A stretch of 54,686 bases of DNA from Cloacimonetes bacterium UBA5614 (GCA_002424605.1 DIKQ01000012.1:1-54686), one strand, 5' to 3'; positions 7,754 through 16,927 are shown, counted from the stretch's first letter. Program-made: numbers and translations. The notes: generated from the sequence alone by a model not told the origin.

Positions 7754-9073
7754 TTATTCTTTCCAGTGGATTTTCATAAATTCTTCTTTGATGCCCACTT
7801 CCGCTTTGGAGAAGTGTTTCCGGAAAAGCGACCAGGTGGTGTCCAGCATATCGTCCACTTCCAGATTGACGTCAATAGCAAGCAGATGCAGGGAATACTC
7901 TTTGGCAAACCTAAGCACGCGCTCATCATAGTCTGTCAGGTCAAAACCATTTTCCATCTTGGTTTTGGCATTGGCAGCATCGGCATAAAGACGGATGGCT
8001 GTGTTCATTACCTGGGGATGGTCTGCCCTGGTTTTCTTGCCGATAACCAATTGCTTCAGACGTGAAAGGGAACGGAAGGGGTCAACGATAACCTTGCTGA
8101 TGTCGGAATCACGGCGCAGGAACAGCTGTCCTTCAGTGATGTATCCCGTATTGTCTGGGATGGCGTGAGTGATGTCTCCGCCGGATAAAGTAGTTACGGC
8201 TACGATTGTTATGGAACCGCCGTCCGGGAACTGCACTGCTTTTTCGTAAATTTTAGCCAAATCGCTGTAAAGGGAGCCGGGCATGCTGTCCTTGGACGGA
8301 ATCTGGTCCATACGGTTGGAGACTATGCTCAGGGCGTCGCAGAACAGGGTCATGTCAGTCAGCAGAACCAGGACTTTCTCGTTCTTTTCGGCAGCGAAAT
8401 ATTCCGCCGCTGCAAGGCACATATCGGGAACGAGCAATCTTTCCACCGGGGGGTTTTCAGTGGTGTTCACAAAGGATATGATTCTGTCCAGAACGCCGGC
8501 GTTTTCAAAAGCGGACTTGTAATAGAGGTAATCGTCATTGCTCAGACCCATACCGCCCAGGATGATTTTGTCGGCCTCCGCCCTGAGGGCAACAAGTGAC
8601 ATGACCTGGTTAAAGGGTTGGTCAGGGTCCGCAAAGAAAGGAATCTTTTGTCCCGTTACTAAAGTGTTGTTGAGGTCAATGCCTGCGATACCTGTGGTAA
8701 TGAGTTCGGATGGCTGCATTCTGCGCACGGGATTAACGGATGGGCCACCAATCTCCACTTCCTTTCCTTCCACTTCCGGACCGCCGTCAATCGGCTGACC
8801 AAATGCGTTAAAAAAGCGTCCTGCCAGTTGCTCTCCGACTTTGAGGACAGGAGGTCTTCCCAGGAATACTACTTCAGCGTCGGTACCGATGTCTTCTGTT
8901 CCGGAAAATATCTGGAGAGTAACCAGGTCACCCATAATTTTAACAACCTGAGACAAACGTCCTGAAACCATTGCCATTTCCTCGTTTCCGACTCCGGTTG
9001 CCTGGACTGTGACGGTTGCTTTGGTAATCTGCTGCAGCTTTGTATAAATGCGTTGAAAGGCCTGCGTTGTCAT
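7754..9073 (-). CDS. ntpB: V-type ATPase regulatory subunit B
   Basis: The 439-residue protein is a subunit B of normal length. It has the beta-barrel start, GRFFNAFGQPIDGGPEVEGK, and FADPDQPFNQVMSLVALRAE at the position of the degenerate nucleotide loop. It has no Walker A, as expected for B, and alternates with catalytic A in the V1 hexamer. Later motifs include GSITIVAVTTLSGGDITHAI and the C-terminal FRKHFSKAEVGIKEEFMKIH. Start and stop overlap its neighbours (TAATG with subunit A), indicating translational coupling. Confidence 0.95.
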   Translation of the reverse strand: MTTQAFQRIYTKLQQITKATVTVQATGVGNEEMAMVSGRLSQVVKIMGDLVTLQIFSGTEDIGTDAEVVFLGRPPVLKVGEQLAGRFFNAFGQPIDGGPEVEGKEVEIGGPSVNPVRRMQPSELITTGIAGIDLNNTLVTGQKIPFFADPDQPFNQVMSLVALRAEADKIILGGMGLSNDDYLYYKSAFENAGVLDRIISFVNTTENPPVERLLVPDMCLAAAEYFAAEKNEKVLVLLTDMTLFCDALSIVSNRMDQIPSKDSMPGSLYSDLAKIYEKAVQFPDGGSITIVAVTTLSGGDITHAIPDNTGYITEGQLFLRRDSDISKVIVDPFRSLSRLKQLVIGKKTRADHPQVMNTAIRLYADAANAKTKMENGFDLTDYDERVLRFAKEYSLHLLAIDVNLEVDDMLDTTWSLFRKHFSKAEVGIKEEFMKIHWKE

Positions 9074-10827
9074 TATTTCACTCTCCTTTCAGCGACTGTT
9101 TCATTCAGTTCGCTTTCAAACCTGTGAAAATCCGGGGACTTGAATTCAGCATAATTCATCTGTTTGCACAGGTTGACCATTTTGATGAAATAGGGCATCA
9201 CTTCTTCAAATGATTCAAATTCAAAGCCGGTTCTGCAGATGCCGAGGATGAGCTCAAGCATATATTTTTGCCGTTCCATCGGGGTTGACTGGTCGATTTT
9301 GTCAAAACCGTCCTGTTGCAAAATAATCCTGTCAATGAGTTCGCTTTTCCAATATCTGTCATGATAGACCAGTGGAACGCCGTCATCGCCCAGGATATTT
9401 ATTTGTTCATATGATTCTCTGCCTCTAAGCAGAAGGTTCTTGGCAAGTAAGACATCATCCACCCAGGTGGGGGAGACCAGCTTGTTCAGGTTTTCTATCA
9501 CTTCGTCATATTCAAGGTATTTGGAATAGCTGTCAATCGGGTCAACCGCGGGATAGCGTTTGCTGTCTGCTCTCTGCTGTGAAAGGGCATAAAAGCAGCG
9601 GGCTGCTTTCTTGGTGGATTCTGTAACGGGTTCCTTCAGGTTACCGCCGGCAGGGGAAACAGTTCCAATAAAGGTGATGGAACCCGTGCTTCCGTTATTC
9701 AGGATAACATATCCGGCGCGGGAATAAAAGTTTGAGATAATGGCTGGAAGGTCCATCGGGAATGCGTCCGGACCGGGAAGCTCTTCCATGCGGTTGGACA
9801 TTTCGCGCAGAGCTTGAGCCCAGCGGGAAGTGGAGTCCGCCAGCAGCAATACTTTAAGACCCATACTACGGTAGTATTCAGCAATGGTCATAGCTGTGTA
9901 AACGGAAGCTTCACGGGCAGCCACAGGCATATTGGAAGTGTTACAGATAATGATGGTTCTTTCCATCAGTTTTCTGCCTGTGCGCGGGTCATCCAGTTCT
10001 GGAAATTCCACAAAGAGCTCCACTACTTCATTGGCGCGTTCACCGCAGGCAGCCACTATTATAAGGTCAGCATCGGCGTTTTTGGATATTGCATGTTGTA
10101 AAACAGTTTTTCCGCAACCGAACGGACCGGGGATAAAGCCTGTTCCGCCTTCCACCATGGGATTAAGGGTATCAATCGTTCTGACGCCTGTTTCCATGAC
10201 TTTGAAGGGTCTCGGTTTTTCCTTGTATGTTTTGATGGGTATCTTTACCGGCCATTTCTGCACCATGGTGACGGTGATTTCTTTGCCCTGAGTGTTTGTC
10301 AGGGTGGCAATGGTGTCATCTACTTTATACTGACCGGCTTCAGCAATGCTTTTGACCTGATAGTTTCCGGAAAGGTAAAACGGGACCATTATCTTGTGAG
10401 CTATCCAGCTTTCCGGGACTTCCCCCAGCCAATGTCCCCCGCTTACTTTGTCTCCGGGTTTGGCAAGCGGTTTGAACTGCCATTTTACATCAGCGTCAAG
10501 CGGGTCGGTGTATTCGCCTTTCTTCAAAAACACGCCTTCCATCTTGTTAAGGTCGTCCTGCAATCCGTCATAATTCTTGGACAGCATTCCGGGTCCCAGT
10601 TTCACTTCCAGCATATGAGCCGAAAACTCTGCAATGTCGCCGGGTCTGAGGCCGCGGGTGCTTTCAAACACCTGCGTATAAGCTATGTTTTTCAGCACCT
10701 TGATAACTTCTGCCATCAGCTTGACGTCATCTTTTACAATGTAACAGATTTCATTCTGTGAGACCGGTCCGTCAACTTCTATGAGGACCAGATTGGCAAT
10801 AATGCCTTTAACGATTCCTTTGGTCAT
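9073..10827 (-). CDS. ntpA: V-type ATPase catalytic subunit A
   Basis: The 584-residue catalytic subunit has the Walker A loop GPFGCGKT (about 234-241), the ACGERANEV segment, the non-homologous insertion typical of V-type A subunits (about 105-200), and LLADSTSRWAQALREMSNRM. It hydrolyses or makes ATP in the A3B3 hexamer. An in-frame TTG at 10833 exists, but ATG at 10827 is preferred because AAGGTGA, which overlaps the stop of the DUF2764 gene, then stands six bases upstream. Its neighbours in the operon are DUF2764 upstream and B downstream. Confidence 0.96.
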   Translation of the reverse strand: MTKGIVKGIIANLVLIEVDGPVSQNEICYIVKDDVKLMAEVIKVLKNIAYTQVFESTRGLRPGDIAEFSAHMLEVKLGPGMLSKNYDGLQDDLNKMEGVFLKKGEYTDPLDADVKWQFKPLAKPGDKVSGGHWLGEVPESWIAHKIMVPFYLSGNYQVKSIAEAGQYKVDDTIATLTNTQGKEITVTMVQKWPVKIPIKTYKEKPRPFKVMETGVRTIDTLNPMVEGGTGFIPGPFGCGKTVLQHAISKNADADLIIVAACGERANEVVELFVEFPELDDPRTGRKLMERTIIICNTSNMPVAAREASVYTAMTIAEYYRSMGLKVLLLADSTSRWAQALREMSNRMEELPGPDAFPMDLPAIISNFYSRAGYVILNNGSTGSITFIGTVSPAGGNLKEPVTESTKKAARCFYALSQQRADSKRYPAVDPIDSYSKYLEYDEVIENLNKLVSPTWVDDVLLAKNLLLRGRESYEQINILGDDGVPLVYHDRYWKSELIDRIILQQDGFDKIDQSTPMERQKYMLELILGICRTGFEFESFEEVMPYFIKMVNLCKQMNYAEFKSPDFHRFESELNETVAERRVK

Positions 10828-10833
10828 ATACAA

Positions 10834-11709
10834 TCACCTTTTATTAAGTGCAAATTCTTCGGGAAATTCAAAACTGTTTTCCAGGTCGTGCAGAACCTGG
10901 CCAAATCTCTTCTCGCCGACTGACTGGCTGAGATGTATCCAGCGGTAAATCATTCGCAATCTGATGAAAAAACCCAGGATACGGGGAAGAGTAAAGTATT
11001 CAAAAAAAGTCTCGTTCTCAATCCATTTCCATCTGAGTGCGTCCAGACCCTTTTCTTTTTCAACTATATCGGTCTGTTCATTCAATCTGGCAAGCACGTC
11101 AAAATATGGATATTCCTTGCCCAGACCGAAATCTCCGGCGTTGCTTGTGGCAATTTTTTCGGTCAGTTCGTTATTGCCGATTAGCTGTCCGGTAAATGGA
11201 ATCTTATGCTTACGGCAGTTGAGGGCGATAATGATATTCTTCAGGTCGGAATCAAAGCGGAACCAGGCATTGATAAACTTGTCGGGGTGTGCGCCCACAC
11301 TATCGTAAAACAGCGTAAACAAATCCCTCTGCAGCAGATACTCCGGCTTGGGTTCGTTAACGAACAGGTATTCATGCAGATAGTTGACTATGTAAGCCGG
11401 TACATGGCCTTTTGCCAGATTCTGTTTGTCAGGCTTGGCATCTCCCAATTCTTTCAGGTAAGCAATCAGCTCCAGCCAATCCCCTTTATCCACAGTGCAT
11501 TCATCCAGCCAGGTTTCCTTGTTGAGCAGAATGTTTGTGAGATTGGTGATGTCATTGGGTATAAACAGCAATTTCAGCAGTTCATAATCAGCTATATCCA
11601 GATGTTCAGAGGCTGAATGCAAAAACATCAGCGGAGTCATCATCAGCTTGCTGTCTTCTGCGCTCAGGGCCGGCAGGCCGGTTACAAAATAATGGTATTC
11701 TTTATACAT
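10834..11709 (-). CDS. DUF2764-family V-ATPase-associated protein
   Basis: The 291-residue protein begins MYKEYHYFVTGLPALSAEDS, has LNCRKHKIPFTGQLIG in the middle, and is predicted to be all helical and soluble. Its position between subunits E and A is the one occupied by DUF2764 proteins in the V-ATPase operons of Chlamydia and Bacteroides. The operon lacks a recognisable subunit C, and this protein has the right position, size and helical nature to be a diverged replacement. That role is inference; the family name is assigned from context and general resemblance. Confidence 0.8.
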   Translation of the reverse strand: MYKEYHYFVTGLPALSAEDSKLMMTPLMFLHSASEHLDIADYELLKLLFIPNDITNLTNILLNKETWLDECTVDKGDWLELIAYLKELGDAKPDKQNLAKGHVPAYIVNYLHEYLFVNEPKPEYLLQRDLFTLFYDSVGAHPDKFINAWFRFDSDLKNIIIALNCRKHKIPFTGQLIGNNELTEKIATSNAGDFGLGKEYPYFDVLARLNEQTDIVEKEKGLDALRWKWIENETFFEYFTLPRILGFFIRLRMIYRWIHLSQSVGEKRFGQVLHDLENSFEFPEEFALNKR

Positions 11710-11717
11710 TCAGGAGT

Positions 11718-12320
11718 TTATTCTCCAAATAGGATTTGAGCGGCTTTGGGTCTCAAATAGGATTTGAAGAAATTGGCAAAATCCTCGTCCGTGAAATTCA
11801 GCTTAAAGGTTCCGTCGGCGGGTGCGATGGTGATGCCGTTTTTCATAACAGGGCTGAATTCAACTTTCAGATTGCCTGAGAAAACTCCTTTGACAGAGTC
11901 TTTGAAAAACGCTTCCAGTTCTTTTTGTTTGTTTTCAGGGACGGTCAGCACGACTGACGAATCAGGAGACCACTTGCCAAGGACTTCCAGAATCAGTTTC
12001 TGCAAAAAACCGGTATCCTGCATTGCCTTATCTGTATTTGCTTCCACGGCTTCCACCAGAACGGAATTGATAATGGTCTGCTTCAGAGCGCTCATGGCTT
12101 GTTGGGCAGCCATCTTGAGGTCTGAATTGATGTTTTTATCCAGTTCCGCAGCTTTTTGCTTTGCCTCTTTGATTATTCTGTCAGCATCTTGTTGCGCGTC
12201 TGATTTTAATTTGTCGGCTTCCTGTCTGGCGACTTCGATTATTTTGTCCGCTTCAGCTTTCGCCTTATCCACGCCTTCTGCGTAAATCTTTTGCAGCATT
12301 TCTTGTAACTGGTCAGCCAT
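11718..12320 (-). CDS. ntpE: V-type ATPase peripheral-stalk subunit E
   Basis: The 200-residue protein has a long N-terminal coiled coil of Ala, Lys, Glu and Asp (about 1-70, for example KAKAEADKIIEVARQEADKL) and a globular C-terminal domain. This is the layout of V-ATPase subunit E, part of the stator stalk holding the A3B3 hexamer. It is the first gene of the operon, with an AGGAGC ribosome site before its ATG. A partner subunit G/H is not visible in the window. A TTGACA box lies upstream at 12384-12379. Confidence 0.9.
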   Translation of the reverse strand: MADQLQEMLQKIYAEGVDKAKAEADKIIEVARQEADKLKSDAQQDADRIIKEAKQKAAELDKNINSDLKMAAQQAMSALKQTIINSVLVEAVEANTDKAMQDTGFLQKLILEVLGKWSPDSSVVLTVPENKQKELEAFFKDSVKGVFSGNLKVEFSPVMKNGITIAPADGTFKLNFTDEDFANFFKSYLRPKAAQILFGE

Positions 12321-12353
12321 TTAACGCTCCTGAAAAGCTATTTTAATAGTGGT

Positions 12354-12384
12354 TACAAAGATGGAAATCACCCTTAAATGTCAA
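12354..12384 (-). promoter_or_regulatory. Candidate promoter of the V-ATPase operon
   Basis: On the minus strand a TTGACA box at 12384-12379 precedes the operon. No good TATAAT stands 17 bases away; the closest candidates are TCTTTG (17 bases) or TTTGTA (19 bases) at about 12361-12354. CATCTTTG also resembles the Bacteroides -7 element TAnnTTTG. The rest of the gap 12321-12640 is AT-rich with no gene seen. Confidence 0.35.
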
Positions 12385-12644
12385 CACCAAAATTGACAAT
12401 CTTGCATCTTATTGGTTTTTAATCATACTATAAACTCATATATAAAGCATTTTCCCAAGTATGTATTCTCTATTGTATCAATAATTATCGTTTTGCAATT
12501 ATCGCAAATCGCTCTAACCCTACTTTAACGCGTAAAGTATTGTTGAGGTTAACTTCACCGCCATCTACTCGCATAAATGGCTTTATCTATGGACCAGATA
12601 TGGAGCGCTTATCCTGCAACCGTTAAAGGGGGAGAAGAGGGCAA

Positions 12645-12675
12645 ACAAAAAAGGCGTCCGGGTTGCGAACGCCTT
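12645..12675 (-). terminator. Rho-independent terminator of the 2-oxoacid oxidoreductase operon
   Basis: On the minus strand AAGGCGT (12675-12669) pairs with ACGCCTT (12657-12651) around an 11-base loop. The descending arm runs into a T tract ending near 12647. It lies about 23 bases after the stop of the gamma subunit gene. Confidence 0.8.
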
Positions 12676-12697
12676 GTATCAATGAGCTTACATGGGA

Positions 12698-13234
12698 TTA
12701 TTTCGCCAGTTCCATACCCTTTTTGATTGCGCTGAGATTGAGCGCCAGAAGGTCAGGATTTTTAGCTTTCATATATTTATTGAGGTCGGCTTCAATGGTC
12801 TCATATTTTACCAGGCCGGTTTTGCCAATCAGGACGCCCAGTGCAACCATGTTCAAGACCATGATGTTGCCGATTTCCTTGGCAAGGGAAGACATCGGAG
12901 CCGTGATTTTGACCACGTCGTCACGTTTGCAACCGTGTGGGCACATATCGGCATCAATGATAATGACACCGTCTTTGCGGACGCTGGGTCCGAATTTGTC
13001 GAGTGACGGCTGGTTGAGAGCTATCAGGACATCCGGATAGCTAACGATGGGGGAGGCAATCGGTTCACCGGAAACCACGGTCATCACATTAGCAGTTCCG
13101 CCGCGCATTTCAGGTCCGTAGGAGGGAAGCCAGGAAACGTGCTTGCCTTCCGCCATTCCGGCTTGGGCGAGGAACTTGCCGATAGTCAGGACGCCTTGTC
13201 CGCCGAATCCGGCGCAGATGATTTCAGTCTTCAT
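12698..13234 (-). CDS. korC: 2-oxoacid:ferredoxin oxidoreductase gamma subunit
   Basis: The 178-residue protein starts with MKTEIICAGFGGQGVLTIGK and contains SYGPEMRGGTANVMTVVS, both hallmarks of the gamma subunit of four-subunit 2-oxoacid:ferredoxin oxidoreductases. It joins the alpha, beta and ferredoxin-like subunits in oxidising a 2-oxoacid with CoA to acyl-CoA, CO2 and reduced ferredoxin. Its ATG overlaps the beta-subunit stop by one base (TAATG). It is the last gene of the operon and is followed by a terminator hairpin. Confidence 0.92.
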   Translation of the reverse strand: MKTEIICAGFGGQGVLTIGKFLAQAGMAEGKHVSWLPSYGPEMRGGTANVMTVVSGEPIASPIVSYPDVLIALNQPSLDKFGPSVRKDGVIIIDADMCPHGCKRDDVVKITAPMSSLAKEIGNIMVLNMVALGVLIGKTGLVKYETIEADLNKYMKAKNPDLLALNLSAIKKGMELAK

Positions 13235-13983
13235 TATTCCACTCCTTCGCCTTTGTCGCGATAACAGCCCGGTTTGAAGAAAGGAAGCATGTTTTCACGC
13301 GCCCATTCCTTGGACTTTACCGGGTCAATGCCCCAGTTGGTGGGACAGGTGGAGATGAATTCCACAAAGGTAAATCCCCTGCCTTCTTTATTGTAGGTAA
13401 GGGCTTTGAGGACGGCTTTCTTGGCTTTGATAATCTCAGCCGGGGAAAGCAGTGACACCCTTTCAATATAATAAGGCGCTACCAAAGTCGCCAGAAGCTC
13501 TGCAGCCCTGATGGGATAGCCAATGTCGTCCACTTTCCTGCCGTAAGGCGAGGTGGATGTCTTCATTTCAGGCAGGGTGGTGGGAGCCATTTGTCCGCCG
13601 GTCATTCCGTAGATGGCGTTATTGACGAAAAAGACGGAGATATGCTCTCCGCGGTTGGCGGAGTGGATTATCTCGGCGGTTCCGATGGCTGCGAGGTCGC
13701 CGTCACCCTGATAGGTAAAGACGTGCATATCGGGTCTGGCGCGCTTCATGCCTGTGGCAACAGCCGGAGCTCTGCCGTGGGCTGCCTGCGCCATATCAAA
13801 ATTGAAGAATTTATAGGCAAACACGGAGCAACCGACGGGAGCCACGCCTGCCATTGAATTTACCAGTCCCAATTCATCTATGGTTTCCGCAATCAGGCGG
13901 TGCGCCACACCGTGGAGGCAACCGGGGCAGTAGGTAAAGGGGGTCTTGGTGAGGGATTCAGGTCTTTTTGCTATTACTTCCAT
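13234..13983 (-). CDS. korB: 2-oxoacid:ferredoxin oxidoreductase beta subunit (thiamine diphosphate binding)
   Basis: The 249-residue protein has the beta-subunit start FTYCPGCLHGVAHRLIAE. The thiamine diphosphate/magnesium motif is TYQGDGDLAAIGTAEIIHSA, followed by VNNAIYGMTGGQMAPTT. The region FISTCPTNWGIDPVKSKEW is typical of 2-ketoisovalerate/2-oxoglutarate-type enzymes. The start has a GGAGG-like site. It follows the alpha subunit by nine bases. Substrate range (branched-chain 2-oxoacids or 2-oxoglutarate) cannot be settled from sequence alone. Confidence 0.93.
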   Translation of the reverse strand: MEVIAKRPESLTKTPFTYCPGCLHGVAHRLIAETIDELGLVNSMAGVAPVGCSVFAYKFFNFDMAQAAHGRAPAVATGMKRARPDMHVFTYQGDGDLAAIGTAEIIHSANRGEHISVFFVNNAIYGMTGGQMAPTTLPEMKTSTSPYGRKVDDIGYPIRAAELLATLVAPYYIERVSLLSPAEIIKAKKAVLKALTYNKEGRGFTFVEFISTCPTNWGIDPVKSKEWARENMLPFFKPGCYRDKGEGVE

Positions 13984-13992
13984 GGTTTCCTC

Positions 13993-15072
13993 CTAAAAAC
14001 ACTTTTCCAGTTTTTCTTCTACTTCCGCGGGAGTGAAGACTATTCCGCCCACTTTGCCGAAGAAATCCACCGGAACTTTGCCGTTGACGGCTATCTTGAC
14101 GTCATCCACCATCTGGCCCATGTTCAGCTCAAAGACATAAACCTTTTTCACTTTGGGACCGATGGCTGCCTTGATTTGCTCATAAGGATAAGGCCAAAGG
14201 GTAATCGGACGGATGAGCCCGACGCTCTTTCCCTTGCCCTTGAGCTCGTCAATAGCGCTCTTGACTATGCGGGAAGCGGTTCCGAAGGAAACGCAGAGCA
14301 CTTCATTGTCATCGGAAACATTGTATTCTTCATAGCGGATTTCATTCTTTTCCACGATGGCATATTTTTCGTAAAGCTTGATAACATGCTTTTCCAGGAC
14401 AAGCGGGTCAATTTCCAGAGAGTTGATTTCGTGGTGGTGTTTTTTGTCGCCGTCCTGGTTGGGGCAGATGCACCATGAGTTGTGCTGTTCGCCGAGGATG
14501 GCAATTTCCTCATCTGTCTTTTTGGGCTTGAATTCCACCGGTTCCATCATCTGTCCCAGCATACCGTCAGCAAGTATCAAGACGGGATTGCGGTATTTGT
14601 CCGCCAGGTCAAATGCATCGGAAGCCATGTCGGCAAATTCCTGCACTGAACTGGGCGCAAGCACGATTAACTGGTAATCGCCATGCCCGCCGCCTTTGAC
14701 TGCCTGGAAGTAGTCTGCCTGGCCGGGCTGGATATCTCCCAGGCCGGGACCGCCCCGCTGAACATTAACTATCACGCAGGGAATCTCTGCTCCGGCGCAA
14801 TAGGAAATGCCTTCCTGCTTGAGGGAGATGCCGGGAGAGGATGAGGAAGTCATCACTCTTTTACCTGCACCGCCGGCTCCGTAAACCATATTAATGGCTG
14901 CGACTTCGCTTTCCGCCTGCAGGAAGCACCCGTTTACGGTCGGCATCATCTTTGCCATATATTCAATCAGCTCGCTCTGAGGAGTGATGGGGTATGCGAA
15001 ATAAAGGCGGCAACCTGCCCGGATGGCAGCTTCTGCCACTGCTTCATTGCCTTTCATCAATACTTTTGCCAT
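13993..15072 (-). CDS. korA: 2-oxoacid:ferredoxin oxidoreductase alpha subunit (VorB type)
   Basis: The 359-residue protein begins MAKVLMKGNEAVAEAAIRAG then YPITPQSELIEYM. It has RVMTSSSSPGISLKQEG and MRGGPGLGDIQ-like VQRGGPGLGDIQPGQADYFQ. This is the VorB-type alpha subunit, often named 3-methyl-2-oxobutanoate dehydrogenase subunit VorB, and alternatively KorA. It carries the pyrimidine-binding domain of the thiamine enzyme. Such enzymes feed branched-chain amino acid breakdown to acyl-CoA while reducing ferredoxin, which fits an amino-acid-fermenting life. It follows the small ferredoxin gene by ten bases. Confidence 0.94.
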   Translation of the reverse strand: MAKVLMKGNEAVAEAAIRAGCRLYFAYPITPQSELIEYMAKMMPTVNGCFLQAESEVAAINMVYGAGGAGKRVMTSSSSPGISLKQEGISYCAGAEIPCVIVNVQRGGPGLGDIQPGQADYFQAVKGGGHGDYQLIVLAPSSVQEFADMASDAFDLADKYRNPVLILADGMLGQMMEPVEFKPKKTDEEIAILGEQHNSWCICPNQDGDKKHHHEINSLEIDPLVLEKHVIKLYEKYAIVEKNEIRYEEYNVSDDNEVLCVSFGTASRIVKSAIDELKGKGKSVGLIRPITLWPYPYEQIKAAIGPKVKKVYVFELNMGQMVDDVKIAVNGKVPVDFFGKVGGIVFTPAEVEEKLEKCF

Positions 15073-15082
15073 ACTTATCTCC

Positions 15083-15286
15083 TCATTTTTCCACAGTTAT
15101 TGCCCCGTCGGGACACGTCATATAACACATCTTACAGGCAATGCACTCGTCCTGATTGAAACATTCAGCATAGTGATAGCCTTTGGCGTTAATGTTTTCC
15201 GAAAAGCGGATAATCTTCTTGGGGCATACTGCCACACACAATCCGCAACCCTTGCAATAGGTTGGATCAACGGTCATTTTTGGCAT
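15083..15286 (-). CDS. korD: 2-oxoacid:ferredoxin oxidoreductase delta subunit (two 4Fe-4S ferredoxin)
   Basis: The 67-residue protein holds two complete cluster motifs, CKGCGLCVAVCP and CIACKMCYMTCP, each CxxCxxCxxxCP. This is the electron-accepting delta subunit of the four-subunit enzyme. An ATG two codons earlier (15292) lies too close to the AAAGGAG site, whereas ATG at 15286 stands about seven bases away and is preferred. It is the first gene of the operon; a TTGACA box lies upstream at 15353-15348 on the minus strand. Confidence 0.92.
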   Translation of the reverse strand: MPKMTVDPTYCKGCGLCVAVCPKKIIRFSENINAKGYHYAECFNQDECIACKMCYMTCPDGAITVEK

Positions 15287-15320
15287 AACCATTCTCCTTT
15301 ATAGGTATATTTTCCTGTTT

Positions 15321-15353
15321 AAGATAGTCGTTTTTTTCCGTGAAATCTGTCAA
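15321..15353 (-). promoter_or_regulatory. Candidate promoter of the 2-oxoacid oxidoreductase operon
   Basis: A minus-strand TTGACA at 15353-15348 is followed by CTATCTTAA near 15328-15320. The spacing to TATCTT is 21 bases, too long for a standard promoter, so the assignment is uncertain. The remaining gap 15354-15776 holds only the short dispersed repeat at 15411-15437; no gene is supported there. Confidence 0.3.
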
Positions 15354-15410
15354 GGGAGAAATGGAAATTCGTTGTTAATCGCTTAACGGTGGACAAGTTA
15401 TGATTTTAGC

Positions 15411-15437
15411 CACACACAGAGACACGAAGAAACAGAG
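15411..15437. repeat. Short dispersed repeat (CACGAAGAAACAGAG type)
   Basis: This segment contains CAGAGACACGAAGAAACAG and resembles the sequence at 59-83 in the opposite orientation. It lies in a 500-base gene-free stretch. Confidence 0.45.
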
Positions 15438-15776
15438 TTAGATACTGACAGGCATAGAAATACATAGTTACGAATTTCCGTATTGTATGTTCAGATTCAG
15501 AGAGTGCGCCAGTAGATGCTATGTGTTGTTATAATTGAATCGAAATGAGAAGAAATAAATATGGACATAAATCATAGAAAGATATGTTATGTATTCACGT
15601 TCATTAGTAACATAGGATGGTGAATAAATGAGTAGATGTTGTGAAAAACATTAGAACTAAAATATTCATTATAGACTGGATTCTGCACATTATAGCCGGA
15701 AGTATGATTCCTCTTCTTTCCATGCTCAAACCAAATATCATTCCTGAAGATTGGAGATGGAGTAGCGTCATACTCG

Positions 15777-15782
15777 TATAAT
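15777..15782 (+). promoter_or_regulatory. Candidate -10 box for the 15803 gene
   Basis: A perfect TATAAT lies 20 bases before the ATG. TTGGAG at 15751-15756 could be the -35 box, but the spacing of 20 bases is long. Confidence 0.35.
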
Positions 15783-15802
15783 CCATTCCCTGAGAGGAAA
15801 AA

Positions 15803-16774
15803 ATGAAAAGAACCAGCTTATCCCTGTTGCTTATTTTTTGGATAGCAACTTCTTTTAGCATACTTTCTTATATCCAAAATCAGTTGATATTCCCTACCCC
15901 TGAGCAGATAGAAGCCTATCAGAAAAAAGTCAGGGAAAGACCGGATGAATATTCCTTCAATCCCATGCATCCTAATGATTATTGGATTTATGAAATAGAG
16001 CCTCCATTTCCCGGAGGACCGATTGAATATGGTTATTTTAGCATTGTAGCTGATACGTTGATAAACGAAATTCCACACTTCAAAGCAGGACGTCCCGGAT
16101 CAGATCGTAATCATTGGTTGAAAAATGAAGGTGATTTGGTCTTATTGCTAGATACAAATGACTTGGATAACAACCCTGTTACGAATTACTTAAAAACGGA
16201 AAACTTTAGTTCCTCTGCCTGGATTGCCGACACATTATATTGGAGCTTTACAACTGGATGTCCTTATGAACTGATACAAGCTTTCATAGGGGAGTCATAT
16301 TATCTGAATGTATTTGGCGAACTAGTGGAATGCAAATCTTGCTTTTACTTATCAGATGCTAGCGTCACTTTGATCTGGGCACGGAAATATGGTATTATTT
16401 ATTCTGAGTGCGAGTTTACTAGCATGGGATTGATTGGTGCGTATATTGACGGTCAGGGATATGGGACTGTTGAGATTGAGGACAATGTTATCCAGCCACA
16501 AGATTATCTCTTTACAAAGTGTTATCCAAATCCCTTCAAGCATAATCTGACCATCACATACGAGACAAGTCATAAAAAAGGTTCTCAGTGTTATATAGAG
16601 ATTTATAACATCAAAGGTCAACGTATTCTTAAAGAGTCTCTGAACGATTCAGGTATATTCACATGGAATGGTAAAGACATAAATTCCAATCCGGTATCTT
16701 CAGGGATTTATTTCTATCAGATAAAAGGTGATGACATATCATCAAAAATCACAAAGCTGCTTCATTACAATTAA
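15803..16774 (+). CDS. Exported protein with type IX (Por) sorting domain
   Basis: The 323-residue protein has an N-terminal hydrophobic signal (about 1-27) and a middle part of about 210 residues that I do not recognise. Its C-terminal domain of about 85 residues contains CYPNPFKHNLTITYE, IYNIKGQRI, WNGKDINSNPVSSGIYFYQI and a final basic KITKLLHYN, the layout of type A sorting domains of the type IX system. It is therefore probably moved across the outer membrane and anchored or released. The start has GAGAGG seven bases upstream. It stands alone on the plus strand between minus-strand genes. Confidence 0.85.
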   Translation: MKRTSLSLLLIFWIATSFSILSYIQNQLIFPTPEQIEAYQKKVRERPDEYSFNPMHPNDYWIYEIEPPFPGGPIEYGYFSIVADTLINEIPHFKAGRPGSDRNHWLKNEGDLVLLLDTNDLDNNPVTNYLKTENFSSSAWIADTLYWSFTTGCPYELIQAFIGESYYLNVFGELVECKSCFYLSDASVTLIWARKYGIIYSECEFTSMGLIGAYIDGQGYGTVEIEDNVIQPQDYLFTKCYPNPFKHNLTITYETSHKKGSQCYIEIYNIKGQRILKESLNDSGIFTWNGKDINSNPVSSGIYFYQIKGDDISSKITKLLHYN

Positions 16775-16927
16775 GAATGTAACAATTCTCAACCAAAGGC
16801 TCCATATTACTAATCAATGAAAGAGCAGTTCCCATTTTATGAGTAAAGTCTCAATAATATGAATAAACAATGATATCATTAGTTAAAATACTATCTGATG
16901 GTTAGCAAAGTGAAAAGAAGAATATTA

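Noticed and set aside
10828..10833. TTG start two codons upstream for V-ATPase subunit A
   Set aside because: It leaves too little room after the AAGGTGA site; ATG at 10827 fits better.
15604..15861. 85-residue minus-strand open frame
   Set aside because: It overlaps the start and ribosome site of the plus-strand sorting-domain gene, has no ribosome site and no recognisable features.
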